Shown here: in pieces, positions 1 to 6,654 of the stretch
Position numbering within the stretch: the stretch's first letter is position 1
How the letters are laid out: each line of letters opens with the position of its first letter
NCBI GenBank assembly: GCA_036745495.1
Contig: DAIOGA010000030.1
Span: 1 to 9,174, forward strand
Reading direction: 5' to 3'
Origin: Methylopumilus sp036745495
GTDB taxonomy: Bacteria > Pseudomonadota > Gammaproteobacteria > Burkholderiales > Methylophilaceae
Length of the DNA: 9,174 nucleotides
Notes under the pieces: generated by a model
Seen by the model: only the letters and a program-made list of their open reading frames with translations
Told to the model about the DNA's origin: nothing
Databases searched by the model: none
Made by a program: the position numbers and the translations under genes

Positions 1-197
1 TTTTCTTTGATACTGAAATTAATATTTTTTAGCGCGTGGAAGGAGCCATAGTAAAAATTAAGATTACGTATTTCCAAAGCATTTTTTGAGTTAGATGATG
101 AAGGCTTGGGAATTGCAGCGTTATTCGTCATAGGTTTTGCTTGCGCCATTTTTTTCTTAGCCTCAGTTTTAGTTTTTTTTGAGTCAGAATTCTTCAT
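1..197 (-). CDS. pstB: Phosphate ABC transporter ATP-binding protein PstB (N-terminal part, cut by window edge)
   Basis: The reading frame starts at ATG 197-195 and runs off the left edge after about 65 codons. From about residue 43 it reads LEIRNLNFYYGSFHALKNI, the conserved opening strand of PstB, the ATPase that powers phosphate import through PstCA. The Walker motifs lie outside the window. AAGGA sits 8 nt before the start, and the gene follows the pstA stop by only 5 nt, so it is co-translated with pstA. The first ~42 residues are an extra tail rich in Lys, Ala, Ser and Asn; E. coli PstB has only about 10 residues before the same strand. Internal Met codons at residues 17 and 23 would shorten the tail, but neither has an obvious better ribosome site. 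The identity is secure; the exact start is less so. Confidence 0.93.
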   Translation of the reverse strand, partial: MKNSDSKKTKTEAKKKMAQAKPMTNNAAIPKPSSSNSKNALEIRNLNFYYGSFHALKNINFSIKE

Positions 198-202
198 ATC
201 AT

Positions 203-1069
203 CTATCCTTCTTTTTTATCGCTAAATAAAATACGTGTGATTATATTTAAACCTAGTACAGTTAAAGTAATTAAAAGAGAGCCACCCCATGCGAGATTTA
301 CCCAGTTATCATAAGGGCTCATCGCAAACTGAAAAATCACTACAGGCAAGTTAGCGAGTGGTGCATTCATATTGGTCGAGAAAAATTGATTGTTTAACGC
401 GGTAAATAAGAGAGGTGCAGTTTCACCACTAACACGCGCAACAGCGAGCAATATCCCTGTCATAACACCACTTTTAGCGGCTCTTAAAATAATAAATAGT
501 GAAACTCTCCATTTAGATGCGCCTAATGCGTAAGCTGCCTCACGAAGGGTGCCGGGAATAAGGCGTAACATATTCTCTGTTGTGCGAACAACTACAGGAA
601 TTGCAATAAGAGATAGTGCGATTGTGCCAGACCATCCCGAGAAGTGTTGAGCACGAGCGACAACAAGAGAGTATACAAAAAGGCCAATGACAATCGAGGG
701 AGCTGAAAGCATGATATCGGTGACAAATCTTGTAACAGACGCTACTTTACTTCGTGTACCATATTCTGAAAGATAGATGCCAGCGAGGACACCAAGGGGT
801 GCGCTGATAAAAGTACAACTCCCTACCATCATTAAACTTCCAACAATGGCGTTCGCCAATCCACCACCTTTTGAGTCAGGCGCAGGCGTGCTATTTGCAA
901 AGATAGACCAATCAATCGCAGAGAAGCCTTTAATGAAAAGGATACTTAAGATCCATAGAAGAAATACCATGCCAATCGTCATGGCTGACATTGATAAAAT
1001 AAGCGCTACAAAATTAGTACGCTTCCTTTTAGCGATTAAAGATTCTTTAAGTTTCATAGCTTCACTCAT
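203..1069 (-). CDS. pstA: Phosphate ABC transporter permease PstA
   Basis: This is an inner-membrane permease subunit that pairs with PstC to form the phosphate channel. It has 288 residues, close to the usual PstA length. A hydrophobic segment at about 20-47 is followed by the ABC permease domain from about 75 onward with several further membrane helices. The EAA loop that docks on the ATPase is visible at about 177-197 (LREAAYALGASKWRV), followed by the family-typical ARVSGETAPL at about 211-220. The start ATG (1069-1067) overlaps the pstC stop in an ATGA arrangement, which indicates translational coupling; an in-frame Met four codons later is a minor alternative. pstB follows 5 nt downstream. 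No own promoter is visible, so expression should follow pstS/pstC. Confidence 0.96.
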   Translation of the reverse strand: MSEAMKLKESLIAKRKRTNFVALILSMSAMTIGMVFLLWILSILFIKGFSAIDWSIFANSTPAPDSKGGGLANAIVGSLMMVGSCTFISAPLGVLAGIYLSEYGTRSKVASVTRFVTDIMLSAPSIVIGLFVYSLVVARAQHFSGWSGTIALSLIAIPVVVRTTENMLRLIPGTLREAAYALGASKWRVSLFIILRAAKSGVMTGILLAVARVSGETAPLLFTALNNQFFSTNMNAPLANLPVVIFQFAMSPYDNWVNLAWGGSLLITLTVLGLNIITRILFSDKKEG

Positions 1070-2052
1070 GAAGAAGCTCCTTCATTTTTTTGCATGCGAA
1101 TCAGCATGAGTTTTGCGAGAGTTAAAACGATCAACGTAATAATAAAGAGCGTCAGACCCAAAGCAAACAAAGAAGAGAAATGAAGGCCTGGGGACGCTTC
1201 GCCAAATTGGTTTGCAAGAGTTGATGCAATTGAACTACCCGGTGCAAATAGAGACGGCTGAATACGTTGTGCATTTCCAATCACAAATGTTACTGCCATC
1301 GTTTCGCCTAACGCTCGACCAAGGCCTAACATGATGCCACCAATTAATCCATTTTTTGTATAAGGTAAGACTACAAACCTTGAAACCTCCCAGGTCGTAC
1401 AACCTATTCCGTAAGCTGACTCTTTTAAAACGGGAGGGACTATTAAAAAAACATCACGCATTACAGCAGAAATAAAAGGCAAAATCATCATGGCTAGAAT
1501 AAGTCCTGCACAAAGAACACCTATGCCATTACCGCCACCTGAAAATAGAATACCTACGCCTGGGATATGTCCTAAAGTTGCTTGTAAAAATGGCTCAACA
1601 TAATCAGCAAAGATAGGCGAAAAGACAAAAAGACCAAACATACCATAAATAATAGAAGGAATCGCCGCGAGAAGCTCTACTGCAATTCCTAGAGGTCGGC
1701 GTAAAACCATCGGACATATTTCAGTCAAGAAAAGGGCGATACCAAAACTTAGAGGTGTAGCAATCAGAAGTGCAATAAAAGATGATATAACAGTGCCGTA
1801 AATGCCAATGAGGCCACCAAATTTATTTTTGGTAATATTCCATTCAGGACTAAAAAAGAAACCAAAACCAAATTCTTTGAAAGAAGGCCATGCGTTAATA
1901 AGGAGTGATAAAAAAATTCCGAGAAGCACTACTAAAACAAACATCGAAGATGCTTGAGATGTTCTAAAAAAGATAAATTCAAAAATCTTTTCCCGCTTTG
2001 AAATCTTAGCGGCATTTATTTTTTTCTGTTCAGAGGTTAAGGAAGATTCCAT
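1066..2052 (-). CDS. pstC: Phosphate ABC transporter permease PstC
   Basis: This is the second permease of the high-affinity phosphate importer, 328 residues long (E. coli PstC is about 319). A cytoplasmic N-terminus of about 35 residues precedes the first membrane helix (about 37-54). The periplasmic stretch WNITKNKFGGLIGIYGT (about 71-87) is characteristic of PstC, and the EAA loop lies at about 209-229 (LKESAYGIGCTTWEV), followed by GRALGETMAV. The ATG at 2052-2050 has only a weak purine-rich ribosome site (AAAGAA). Upstream lie 28 nt and then the strong hairpin at 2081-2112 that separates the gene from pstS. I see no Pho box or separate promoter in that gap, so pstC is probably reached by read-through from the pstS promoter. 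Its last codon overlaps the pstA start. Confidence 0.96.
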   Translation of the reverse strand: MESSLTSEQKKINAAKISKREKIFEFIFFRTSQASSMFVLVVLLGIFLSLLINAWPSFKEFGFGFFFSPEWNITKNKFGGLIGIYGTVISSFIALLIATPLSFGIALFLTEICPMVLRRPLGIAVELLAAIPSIIYGMFGLFVFSPIFADYVEPFLQATLGHIPGVGILFSGGGNGIGVLCAGLILAMMILPFISAVMRDVFLIVPPVLKESAYGIGCTTWEVSRFVVLPYTKNGLIGGIMLGLGRALGETMAVTFVIGNAQRIQPSLFAPGSSIASTLANQFGEASPGLHFSSLFALGLTLFIITLIVLTLAKLMLIRMQKNEGASS

Positions 2053-2080
2053 GTAATTCTTTATGTTAGTGGTTAAGAAT

Positions 2081-2112
2081 AAAAATCCCCATCATGGTGG
2101 ATGGGGATTTTT
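2081..2112 (-). terminator. Hairpin terminator/attenuator between pstS and pstC
   Basis: A perfect 13-bp stem (2081-2093 pairing with 2100-2112) closes a 6-nt loop (ATGGTG). The core is TCCCCATC/GATGGGGA flanked by A/T pairs, so the minus-strand transcript ends the stem with a run of five U followed by AUU. It lies 20 nt after the pstS stop and 28 nt before the pstC start. Because the pst genes are normally one operon, it most likely works as a partial terminator that also protects the pstS mRNA end, giving more binding protein than membrane subunits. That last point is inference. Confidence 0.88.
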
Positions 2113-2132
2113 TCATTTCTTAAAAAATCATA

Positions 2133-3164
2133 CTACTTTCTATGAACTTGTGACCATACAGATTTGTTGATAAAGTTTACTGTAGCATCTGGCATAGGCA
2201 CATAGTCTAAGCTTTTAGCCATATCTTGGCCTTCTTTAAATCCATATTCAAAGAACTTAAGTACTTCATCAGTTTTTTGTTTATCTGTTGGATCTTTGTA
2301 GATAACAATAAATGTTGCGCCAGTGATAGGCCATGAATCTGCACCCGGAGCATTTGTAATAAATGTTGCCATGCCTGGGAATTTAGACCATTCTGTACCA
2401 GCGGCTGCCGCTGCGAATGATTTTTCTTCAGGCTGTACAAAGTTACCCGCAGCATTTTTGAGTTGTGTGTAAATCATATGGTTTTTCTTTGCATAAGCAA
2501 ACTCTACATAACCGATTGAATTTTTAACACGGTTAACGTTAGCAGCTACACCCTCATTACCTTTACCACTGATAGTTGAATCAGCCGTCCAGTTTACAGT
2601 TGTTCCTTGACCTACTTTTTCTTTAAAGCTAGGTTGAGCTTTTGATAAGTAATCAGTAAAGATTGCAGTTGTACCTGAGCTGTCAGCACGAACAACAACT
2701 GAAATAGGTGAAGAAGGAATATTTACACCAGGATTAATTTCTTGAATACGTTTATCATTAAAGTAAGTAATTTTGCCACTGAAAATGTCAGCAAGAATTT
2801 CACCTGTTAACTTAAGCTCGCCTGGTTTAATGCCAGGAAGGTTGAGAACTGGAACAACACCACCCACGATTGTTGGGAATTGAACCATGCCACCTGCATC
2901 AAGATCAGCTGGGGACATAGGTGCATCTGTTGCACCAAAATCTACTGTTTTTGCTTTAATTTGCTTAATACCACCACCTGATCCAATGGATTGGTAATTT
3001 AAGCTGTTACCAGTTTTTGCTTTATAAGCTTCTGACCACTTTGAAAGAACTGGGTAAACGAAAGAAGAGCCTGCGCCTGTCATCTCAGCCGCGATAGAAT
3101 TCATGTAACTCATTGATCCAATTACGAAAACTGAGGACATGAGCAGTTTTTTTAATAATTTCAT
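2133..3164 (-). CDS. pstS: Periplasmic phosphate-binding protein PstS
   Basis: PstS captures inorganic phosphate in the periplasm and delivers it to PstCA. I start it at ATG 3164-3162, not at the longer upstream ATG (3239), because this start has a GGAG ribosome site 6 nt away and begins a textbook signal peptide: MKLLKK, then a hydrophobic core, then SIAA with cleavage before EMTG at about residue 27. The longer frame would run back through the Pho promoter. The 343-residue precursor matches the family. Ligand-loop sequences are present: TGAGSSF at about 29-35, IGSGGGIKQI near residues 60-69, VDFGATDAPMS just after, and RADSSGTTAIF in the middle. It is the first gene of pstSCAB, with a PhoB-type promoter upstream and an attenuator hairpin downstream. 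Confidence 0.97.
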   Translation of the reverse strand: MKLLKKLLMSSVFVIGSMSYMNSIAAEMTGAGSSFVYPVLSKWSEAYKAKTGNSLNYQSIGSGGGIKQIKAKTVDFGATDAPMSPADLDAGGMVQFPTIVGGVVPVLNLPGIKPGELKLTGEILADIFSGKITYFNDKRIQEINPGVNIPSSPISVVVRADSSGTTAIFTDYLSKAQPSFKEKVGQGTTVNWTADSTISGKGNEGVAANVNRVKNSIGYVEFAYAKKNHMIYTQLKNAAGNFVQPEEKSFAAAAAGTEWSKFPGMATFITNAPGADSWPITGATFIVIYKDPTDKQKTDEVLKFFEYGFKEGQDMAKSLDYVPMPDATVNFINKSVWSQVHRK

Positions 3165-3216
3165 GTATTTCTCCGAAGAATTGTTAGTGTTAATAGGTTT
3201 GTTAAATCCTGGGACA

Positions 3217-3250
3217 ATTATAGGAATGAAATGTGACAATTTTATGTCAC
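3217..3250 (-). promoter_or_regulatory. Pho box and -10 promoter of pstS
   Basis: Read on the minus strand, GTGACAT-AAAA-TTGTCAC (3250-3233) gives two 7-mers 11 bp apart and matches 14 of 18 positions of the E. coli Pho box consensus. A perfect TATAAT (3222-3217) follows exactly 10 bp later, the same geometry as the E. coli phoA promoter. Transcription would begin near 3210, leaving a leader of about 45 nt before pstS. The outer bases also form an inverted repeat, GTGACA-N6-TGTCAC, which recurs at the plcP/olsA promoter. Confidence 0.85.
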
Positions 3251-3284
3251 TTACTTAGGTTTTTTGGATAAAAATTTAGGAAAC

Positions 3285-3968
3285 TTAAGCTTTATTCTTT
3301 TTAAGAAAAAAGCTAATGACAAGAAGAGCTAAAAATTGGGCGAATAGAAATCCAAAAACATGTTGAGGAGCGATACCCACAAAGGTATTTGTTAGGCTTC
3401 TTGCAATTGTCACCGCCGGGTTTGCAAAGAAGGTAGATGAGGTAAACCAATAACCCGCGGTGACAGAAAGTGCGATCATCATAGCTAGATTCTTTTTAAA
3501 TTGTTTTTGTCCTAGATAGATAACGCTTAATAGAATGAGGGATGAGATAAATTCGCTAAACCAGATACCATAGCCTGTTCTTAATTTTTCAGAAGTTTGT
3601 AAAATGGGCAAGCTAAACATCGCATGCGTAAGCCATACACCCGTAATCGCGCCCGTCACTTGAGCCGAAATGTAACCCAATACTAATTTTTGCTTGAATT
3701 GTTTGTTGAGCTTTGCCATAAAGGTCACGAGTGGATTGAAGTGTGCTCCAGATATAGGTCCCAAAAGTGAGATAAGGACATAAAGCGCAGCTCCTGTTGC
3801 AATACTATTGCCTAATAGAATAATACCGTCATTATTAACGCTTAAGATTTGACCCATAAGTCCCGACCCCGTAATAACAGCTAGGAGAATAGCGGTGCCA
3901 AAAAATTCCGCCAAATAACGCTTATTTATTAGAGTGAATGGCTTGAATACTTTTTTTAATAGCTTCAT
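3285..3968 (-). CDS. aqpS: MIP-family aquaglyceroporin, AqpS-like (arsenic-linked)
   Basis: This is an inner-membrane channel of the aquaporin superfamily, 227 residues with six hydrophobic helices. The two pore half-helices carry NPL at residues 78-80 (GAHFNPLVTF) and NPA at 183-185 (FFANPAVTIAR), with the selectivity-filter Arg at 190. The first motif is therefore NPL, not NPA, as seen in several divergent aquaglyceroporins. The gene starts inside the 3' end of arsC (47-nt overlap). Arsenate-reductase/aquaporin pairing is the signature of AqpS in the Sinorhizobium meliloti ars operon, where the channel lets arsenite produced by ArsC flow out down its gradient. That role is inferred from context; glycerol or water transport remains possible. 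The start has no strong ribosome site, and no better in-frame ATG exists before the first helix. No clear terminator follows the gene before the pstS promoter. Confidence 0.85.
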   Translation of the reverse strand: MKLLKKVFKPFTLINKRYLAEFFGTAILLAVITGSGLMGQILSVNNDGIILLGNSIATGAALYVLISLLGPISGAHFNPLVTFMAKLNKQFKQKLVLGYISAQVTGAITGVWLTHAMFSLPILQTSEKLRTGYGIWFSEFISSLILLSVIYLGQKQFKKNLAMMIALSVTAGYWFTSSTFFANPAVTIARSLTNTFVGIAPQHVFGFLFAQFLALLVISFFLKKNKA

Positions 3969-4413
3969 GATTGAGCGACTCTAACGGGAGTTTGATGAAT
4001 AATTCTATATCTCTTTTAATCATGCCTAAGATTTTTTGAAAAGCCAATCTTTTGTCTTGATCATTTCCTTCTATAGATGCTGGATCTGGAAAGCCCCAAT
4101 GTGCTGTTGCAGGGTGACCTAACCATATAGGACATGCCTCGTTGGCGGCATTATCGCAAACGGTAATAATAAAATCCATGTGAGGTGCATCAGGCTTTGA
4201 AAATTCTTCCCAACTTTTTGACCTTAAATTCTTTTTAGGATAACCCATTTCAATTGCTAATGCTTCGGCGATGGGGTGCACTTTTCCGGTAGGTTTTGAG
4301 CCCGCTGAAAAACCGATAAATCTTCCTTGGCTTAATGTGGTCGTTAAGGCTTCAGCTAAGATGCTTCGAGCTGAATTACCTGTACAAAGAAATAAAACGT
4401 TAAAGATTTTCAA
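3922..4413 (-). CDS. arsC: Arsenate reductase, low-molecular-weight phosphatase type
   Basis: This is a cytoplasmic LMW protein-tyrosine-phosphatase-fold enzyme, 163 residues. The P-loop C-x5-R is at C10-R16 (CTGNSARS). The general acid Asp lies at 110 in HWGFPDPA, and further Cys residues sit at 86 and 94 in VCDNAANEACP, the pattern of thiol-coupled ArsC proteins that reduce arsenate to arsenite. These features separate it from ordinary LMW tyrosine phosphatases. The start codon is TTG (4413-4411), because an in-frame stop lies four to five codons upstream and the protein begins directly with the first beta strand. A poor ribosome site suggests modest translation. It lies 34 nt after dagK and overlaps aqpS. 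In a phosphate-starvation locus its likely job is to detoxify arsenate imported with phosphate. No arsR regulator is visible here. Confidence 0.9.
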   Translation of the reverse strand: MKIFNVLFLCTGNSARSILAEALTTTLSQGRFIGFSAGSKPTGKVHPIAEALAIEMGYPKKNLRSKSWEEFSKPDAPHMDFIITVCDNAANEACPIWLGHPATAHWGFPDPASIEGNDQDKRLAFQKILGMIKRDIELFIKLPLESLNHEAIKKSIQAIHSNK

Positions 4414-4447
4414 ATTTATTAAAATTTAAAAGTAAACAAAAAAATCT

Positions 4448-4816
4448 TTATTTAACTAAAATCAAAAACCAAATGACTGCTGCATTAATTAAACTAAAAA
4501 AAACTGCCGCACTTCCAATATCTTTAGCACGTTTTGCAAGCTTATGACGCTTAACGGAAATGCGATCTACTGTCGCTTCTACAGATGAATTTAATAGCTC
4601 AACAATAATGATTAATAAGATACTAGCAATCATAAGGGCTTGCTCTGTGGCTGTTTGACCAAGATATATTGCGAGAGGAATAAGGATAGCGCTTAAAATC
4701 ACTTCTTGCCTAAAAGCATCCTCATGTTTAAAAGCAGCTAAAGTGCCCGCTACTGAATATTTAAATGCATTAATTAAACGCTTAATACCTGTTTTACCTT
4801 TGTATGGACTTTTCAT
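4448..4816 (-). CDS. dgkA: Prokaryotic diacylglycerol kinase DgkA
   Basis: This small integral membrane kinase phosphorylates diacylglycerol to phosphatidic acid with ATP. It has 122 residues, the usual size, with three membrane helices after an amphipathic N-terminus. The conserved AFRQE appears at about residues 34-38, the signature IVELLNSSVEATVDRI at about 71-86, and AKRAKDIGSAAV at about 93-104, containing the family's catalytic and metal-binding acidic residues. Its usual role is recycling diacylglycerol released during periplasmic glucan or envelope synthesis. Beside PlcP and a diacylglycerol glycosyltransferase it could instead control how much PlcP-derived diacylglycerol returns to phospholipid; this is inference. 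It is the first gene of a likely dgkA-arsC-aqpS unit and diverges from the glycosyltransferase. No strong ribosome site precedes the ATG. Confidence 0.96.
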   Translation of the reverse strand: MKSPYKGKTGIKRLINAFKYSVAGTLAAFKHEDAFRQEVILSAILIPLAIYLGQTATEQALMIASILLIIIVELLNSSVEATVDRISVKRHKLAKRAKDIGSAAVFFSLINAAVIWFLILVK

Positions 4817-4861
4817 AGTTTATGAGAAATTAAAAATTTTAAAAATTCAATTCTAAAGCGA

Positions 4862-4890
4862 TTCATACTTTGTTTGAAAATTTAATTCAA
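4862..4890 (-). promoter_or_regulatory. Possible sigma-70 promoter for dgkA-arsC-aqpS
   Basis: On the minus strand, TTGAAT (4890-4885) and TATGAA (4867-4862) are separated by 17 bp, each matching 4 of 6 consensus bases. Transcription would start near 4855, leaving a ~38-nt AT-rich leader before dgkA. No Pho-box pair with correct spacing to this -10 was found, so this unit may not be directly phosphate-controlled. AT-rich DNA produces such matches easily. Confidence 0.3.
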
Positions 4891-4903
4891 TTATTCTTAA
4901 ATT

Positions 4904-4937
4904 TTGTAAAGAAATTGTCATATTTATTTGAAAAAAT
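4904..4937 (+). promoter_or_regulatory. Probable Pho box upstream of the glycosyltransferase
   Basis: TTGTAAA (4904-4910) and TTGTCAT (4915-4921) are direct 7-mers exactly 11 bp apart, matching 11 of 18 Pho-box positions. Ten bp further lies AAAAAT (4932-4937), a weak -10 (4 of 6) at the spacing seen at pstS. Transcription would begin near 4943-4945, on top of the GTG start codon. An alternative -10, TATTTA, lies at 4921-4926. Confidence 0.5.
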
Positions 4938-4942
4938 CCATT

Positions 4943-5926
4943 GTGCACAAGATTCTTATCGCAACAGATTCCTTCGATCAAGTAAATGGTGTTTCTACAA
5001 CTTATAGAAACATCCTCAAATATTCACGTAAAAAAACTTACGTGATTCATCCTGGATTATTTAAATGGAAAAGTTTCTCTATTTATCCGGAAGTTCAGAT
5101 TTGCAAAGAGCCCCTTAAGGCCTATAGAAAAATTAAGAAAATAGATCCCACTCACATTCATATCGGTACAGAGGGCCCAATTGGTTTGGCAGCAAGAGTT
5201 TACTGCAAATTAAATAAAATCCCTTACACCACGGGTTACCATACTAAGTTTCCGGAATACCTTTGGAAGCTTTTAAGAATTCCACATTTTATTACCTATA
5301 GCTATCTTAAGGTTTTTCATAACGACAGCAAGGCAATCTTAGTTCCCTCTCATTCTTGCAAGGAAGAGTTAAATAAAAAAGGATTCAACCAGGTTGAAGT
5401 ATGGACGAGGGGCGTATCAAAAAATTTAATAAGCGATAAACCCATTCGAAAATCAAAATTCCCTAAGATTATTTACGTAGGACGTGTAAGTAAAGAAAAG
5501 AATTTGGAAGTCTTGTGTGAATTACAAGATAAGTTTGAAATTACAATCGTCGGTGAAGGGCCAATTCTAAAAAAATTAAAATTAAAATACCCTAAAGTTA
5601 ATTTTTTAGGTTATCGCTTTGGTTCTGAGTTAGCCGATATTTATAAGCGTCATGATGTCTTCTGCTTTCCAAGTAAAACAGATACATTCGGCATTGTTAT
5701 GATTGAAGCGCTTGCAAATGGATTGCCTATTGCAGCCTATAAAGTCACAGGCCCTATAGACATTGTCGAAGAGGGTGTCACAGGATATCTTGGAGATGAT
5801 TTAGAGAATAATATACGTCGATGCTTAAAGCTAGATCGAAGAAGCATTGCTTCTAATATGAATCAAAAATGGTCATGGGCTAACTGCATAGAGATACTTC
5901 ACACCCATCTATTAAAGGAATCTTAA
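4943..5926 (+). CDS. agt: Family-4 glycosyltransferase, Agt-like, probable diacylglycerol glycosyltransferase
   Basis: This GT-B fold enzyme of about 327 residues should transfer a sugar from a nucleotide sugar to a lipid acceptor at the inner membrane. I start it at GTG 4943, giving HKILIATDSFDQVNGVSTTY, the usual N-terminal strand and glycine loop of the PimB/SqdX/Agt group. A TTG at 4928 would add five residues but sits directly after the Pho box. The acceptor-side motif TEGPIGLAAR (about 76-85) and GYHTKFPEYL (about 98-107) resemble Agt enzymes that make phosphorus-free glycolipids under phosphate limitation. The donor domain has VGRVSKEKN (about 179-187), VGEGP and a D-x7-E version of the E-x7-E motif (TDTFGIVMIEALA, D247 and E255). 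The sugar cannot be read from sequence. The acid phosphatase follows 2 nt after the stop. No ribosome site is visible at either start. A role in polysaccharide synthesis is the alternative. Confidence 0.82.
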   Translation: MHKILIATDSFDQVNGVSTTYRNILKYSRKKTYVIHPGLFKWKSFSIYPEVQICKEPLKAYRKIKKIDPTHIHIGTEGPIGLAARVYCKLNKIPYTTGYHTKFPEYLWKLLRIPHFITYSYLKVFHNDSKAILVPSHSCKEELNKKGFNQVEVWTRGVSKNLISDKPIRKSKFPKIIYVGRVSKEKNLEVLCELQDKFEITIVGEGPILKKLKLKYPKVNFLGYRFGSELADIYKRHDVFCFPSKTDTFGIVMIEALANGLPIAAYKVTGPIDIVEEGVTGYLGDDLENNIRRCLKLDRRSIASNMNQKWSWANCIEILHTHLLKES

Positions 5927-5928
5927 TT

Positions 5929-6654
5929 ATGTGTTTAATCCAAAAAAATAAATGGGCAATCATATTTTTATTATTTTTATTTAATATGCCAGCATGCTTT
6001 TCAAATGAAAAATCAAACCATAAGCTCTATATTGATGAACAGATATTCAAGCCTGAAAGAGTACTTCCGTGGCCACCTCAGAATCATTCAAGTGAATCAA
6101 ACGCTGAAATAGCAATCATGAAAATTACCATGTCAAAGCTCGATCAAAACCAAAAAGATCTTGCAGTTAAAGATGCTTTGAATTTGAGTGTTACTTTTTT
6201 TGAGGATGTATTGCTTGGATTTGATATTGAAAAATTGCCTAAAACAAAATTACTTTTTGATGAAGTTAAATATAACGCGAGTTTTGAGAGCCAGCTATTT
6301 AAGAAGTATTTTATGAAGAAAAGGCCTTACCAAGAAGATTCTGAAATTCATGCATGTGTTCCACCTGTTGCTGATAATTTAAATCACAGTTATCCAAGTG
6401 GCCATACAACTTTAGGTTATGCGATGGGGGTTGTTCTTGCGAATCTCATTCCAGAAAAATCAAAAGTGATTATGGAGCGGGCTCGGTTATATGGCGAAAA
6501 TAGGATTAACTGCGGAGCTCATTTTCCATCCGATGTAGAGGGCGGACATGTTTTAGGCACGCTTGTTGCGACAGAACTACTTAAAAACAAATCTTTCCAG
6601 ACCCTTTTGAAAGAATCTAGGGAAGAGTTAATTCTTGCAGGTCTTACAAATTAA
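5929..6654 (+). CDS. Secreted class A non-specific acid phosphatase (PAP2 superfamily)
   Basis: This 241-residue PhoN-like enzyme should hydrolyse phosphate esters in the periplasm. A basic N-terminus and hydrophobic core (about 9-20) form a signal peptide with a cleavage region near PACFS at 21-25. C23 makes a poor lipobox, so a soluble or weakly anchored form is more likely than a lipoprotein. All three superfamily motifs are intact: K-x6-RP at K125-P133, SYPSGH at 154-159 and R192-x5-H198-x3-D202. There are no internal membrane helices, which separates it from lipid-phosphate phosphatases of the same superfamily. An AAAGGA ribosome site lies within the end of the glycosyltransferase gene, 9 nt upstream, so the two are co-transcribed from the Pho promoter. 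The likely job is phosphate scavenging. Dephosphorylating phosphatidic acid in the periplasm is possible but less supported. Confidence 0.88.
   Translation: MCLIQKNKWAIIFLLFLFNMPACFSNEKSNHKLYIDEQIFKPERVLPWPPQNHSSESNAEIAIMKITMSKLDQNQKDLAVKDALNLSVTFFEDVLLGFDIEKLPKTKLLFDEVKYNASFESQLFKKYFMKKRPYQEDSEIHACVPPVADNLNHSYPSGHTTLGYAMGVVLANLIPEKSKVIMERARLYGENRINCGAHFPSDVEGGHVLGTLVATELLKNKSFQTLLKESREELILAGLTN

Noticed and set aside
777..1109. 110-codon open frame on the plus strand
   Set aside because: It lies entirely antisense to pstA and the pstC end, has no ribosome site or recognisable domain, and is a shadow of those genes.
2207..2455. 82-codon open frame on the minus strand
   Set aside because: It is a different frame inside pstS with low-complexity composition; pstS is unambiguous here.
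3289..3316. AGCTTTATTCTT...AAGAAAAAAGCT hairpin at the end of aqpS
   Set aside because: It lies inside the coding end, has a mismatch and almost no GC pairs, so it is unlikely to terminate transcription.
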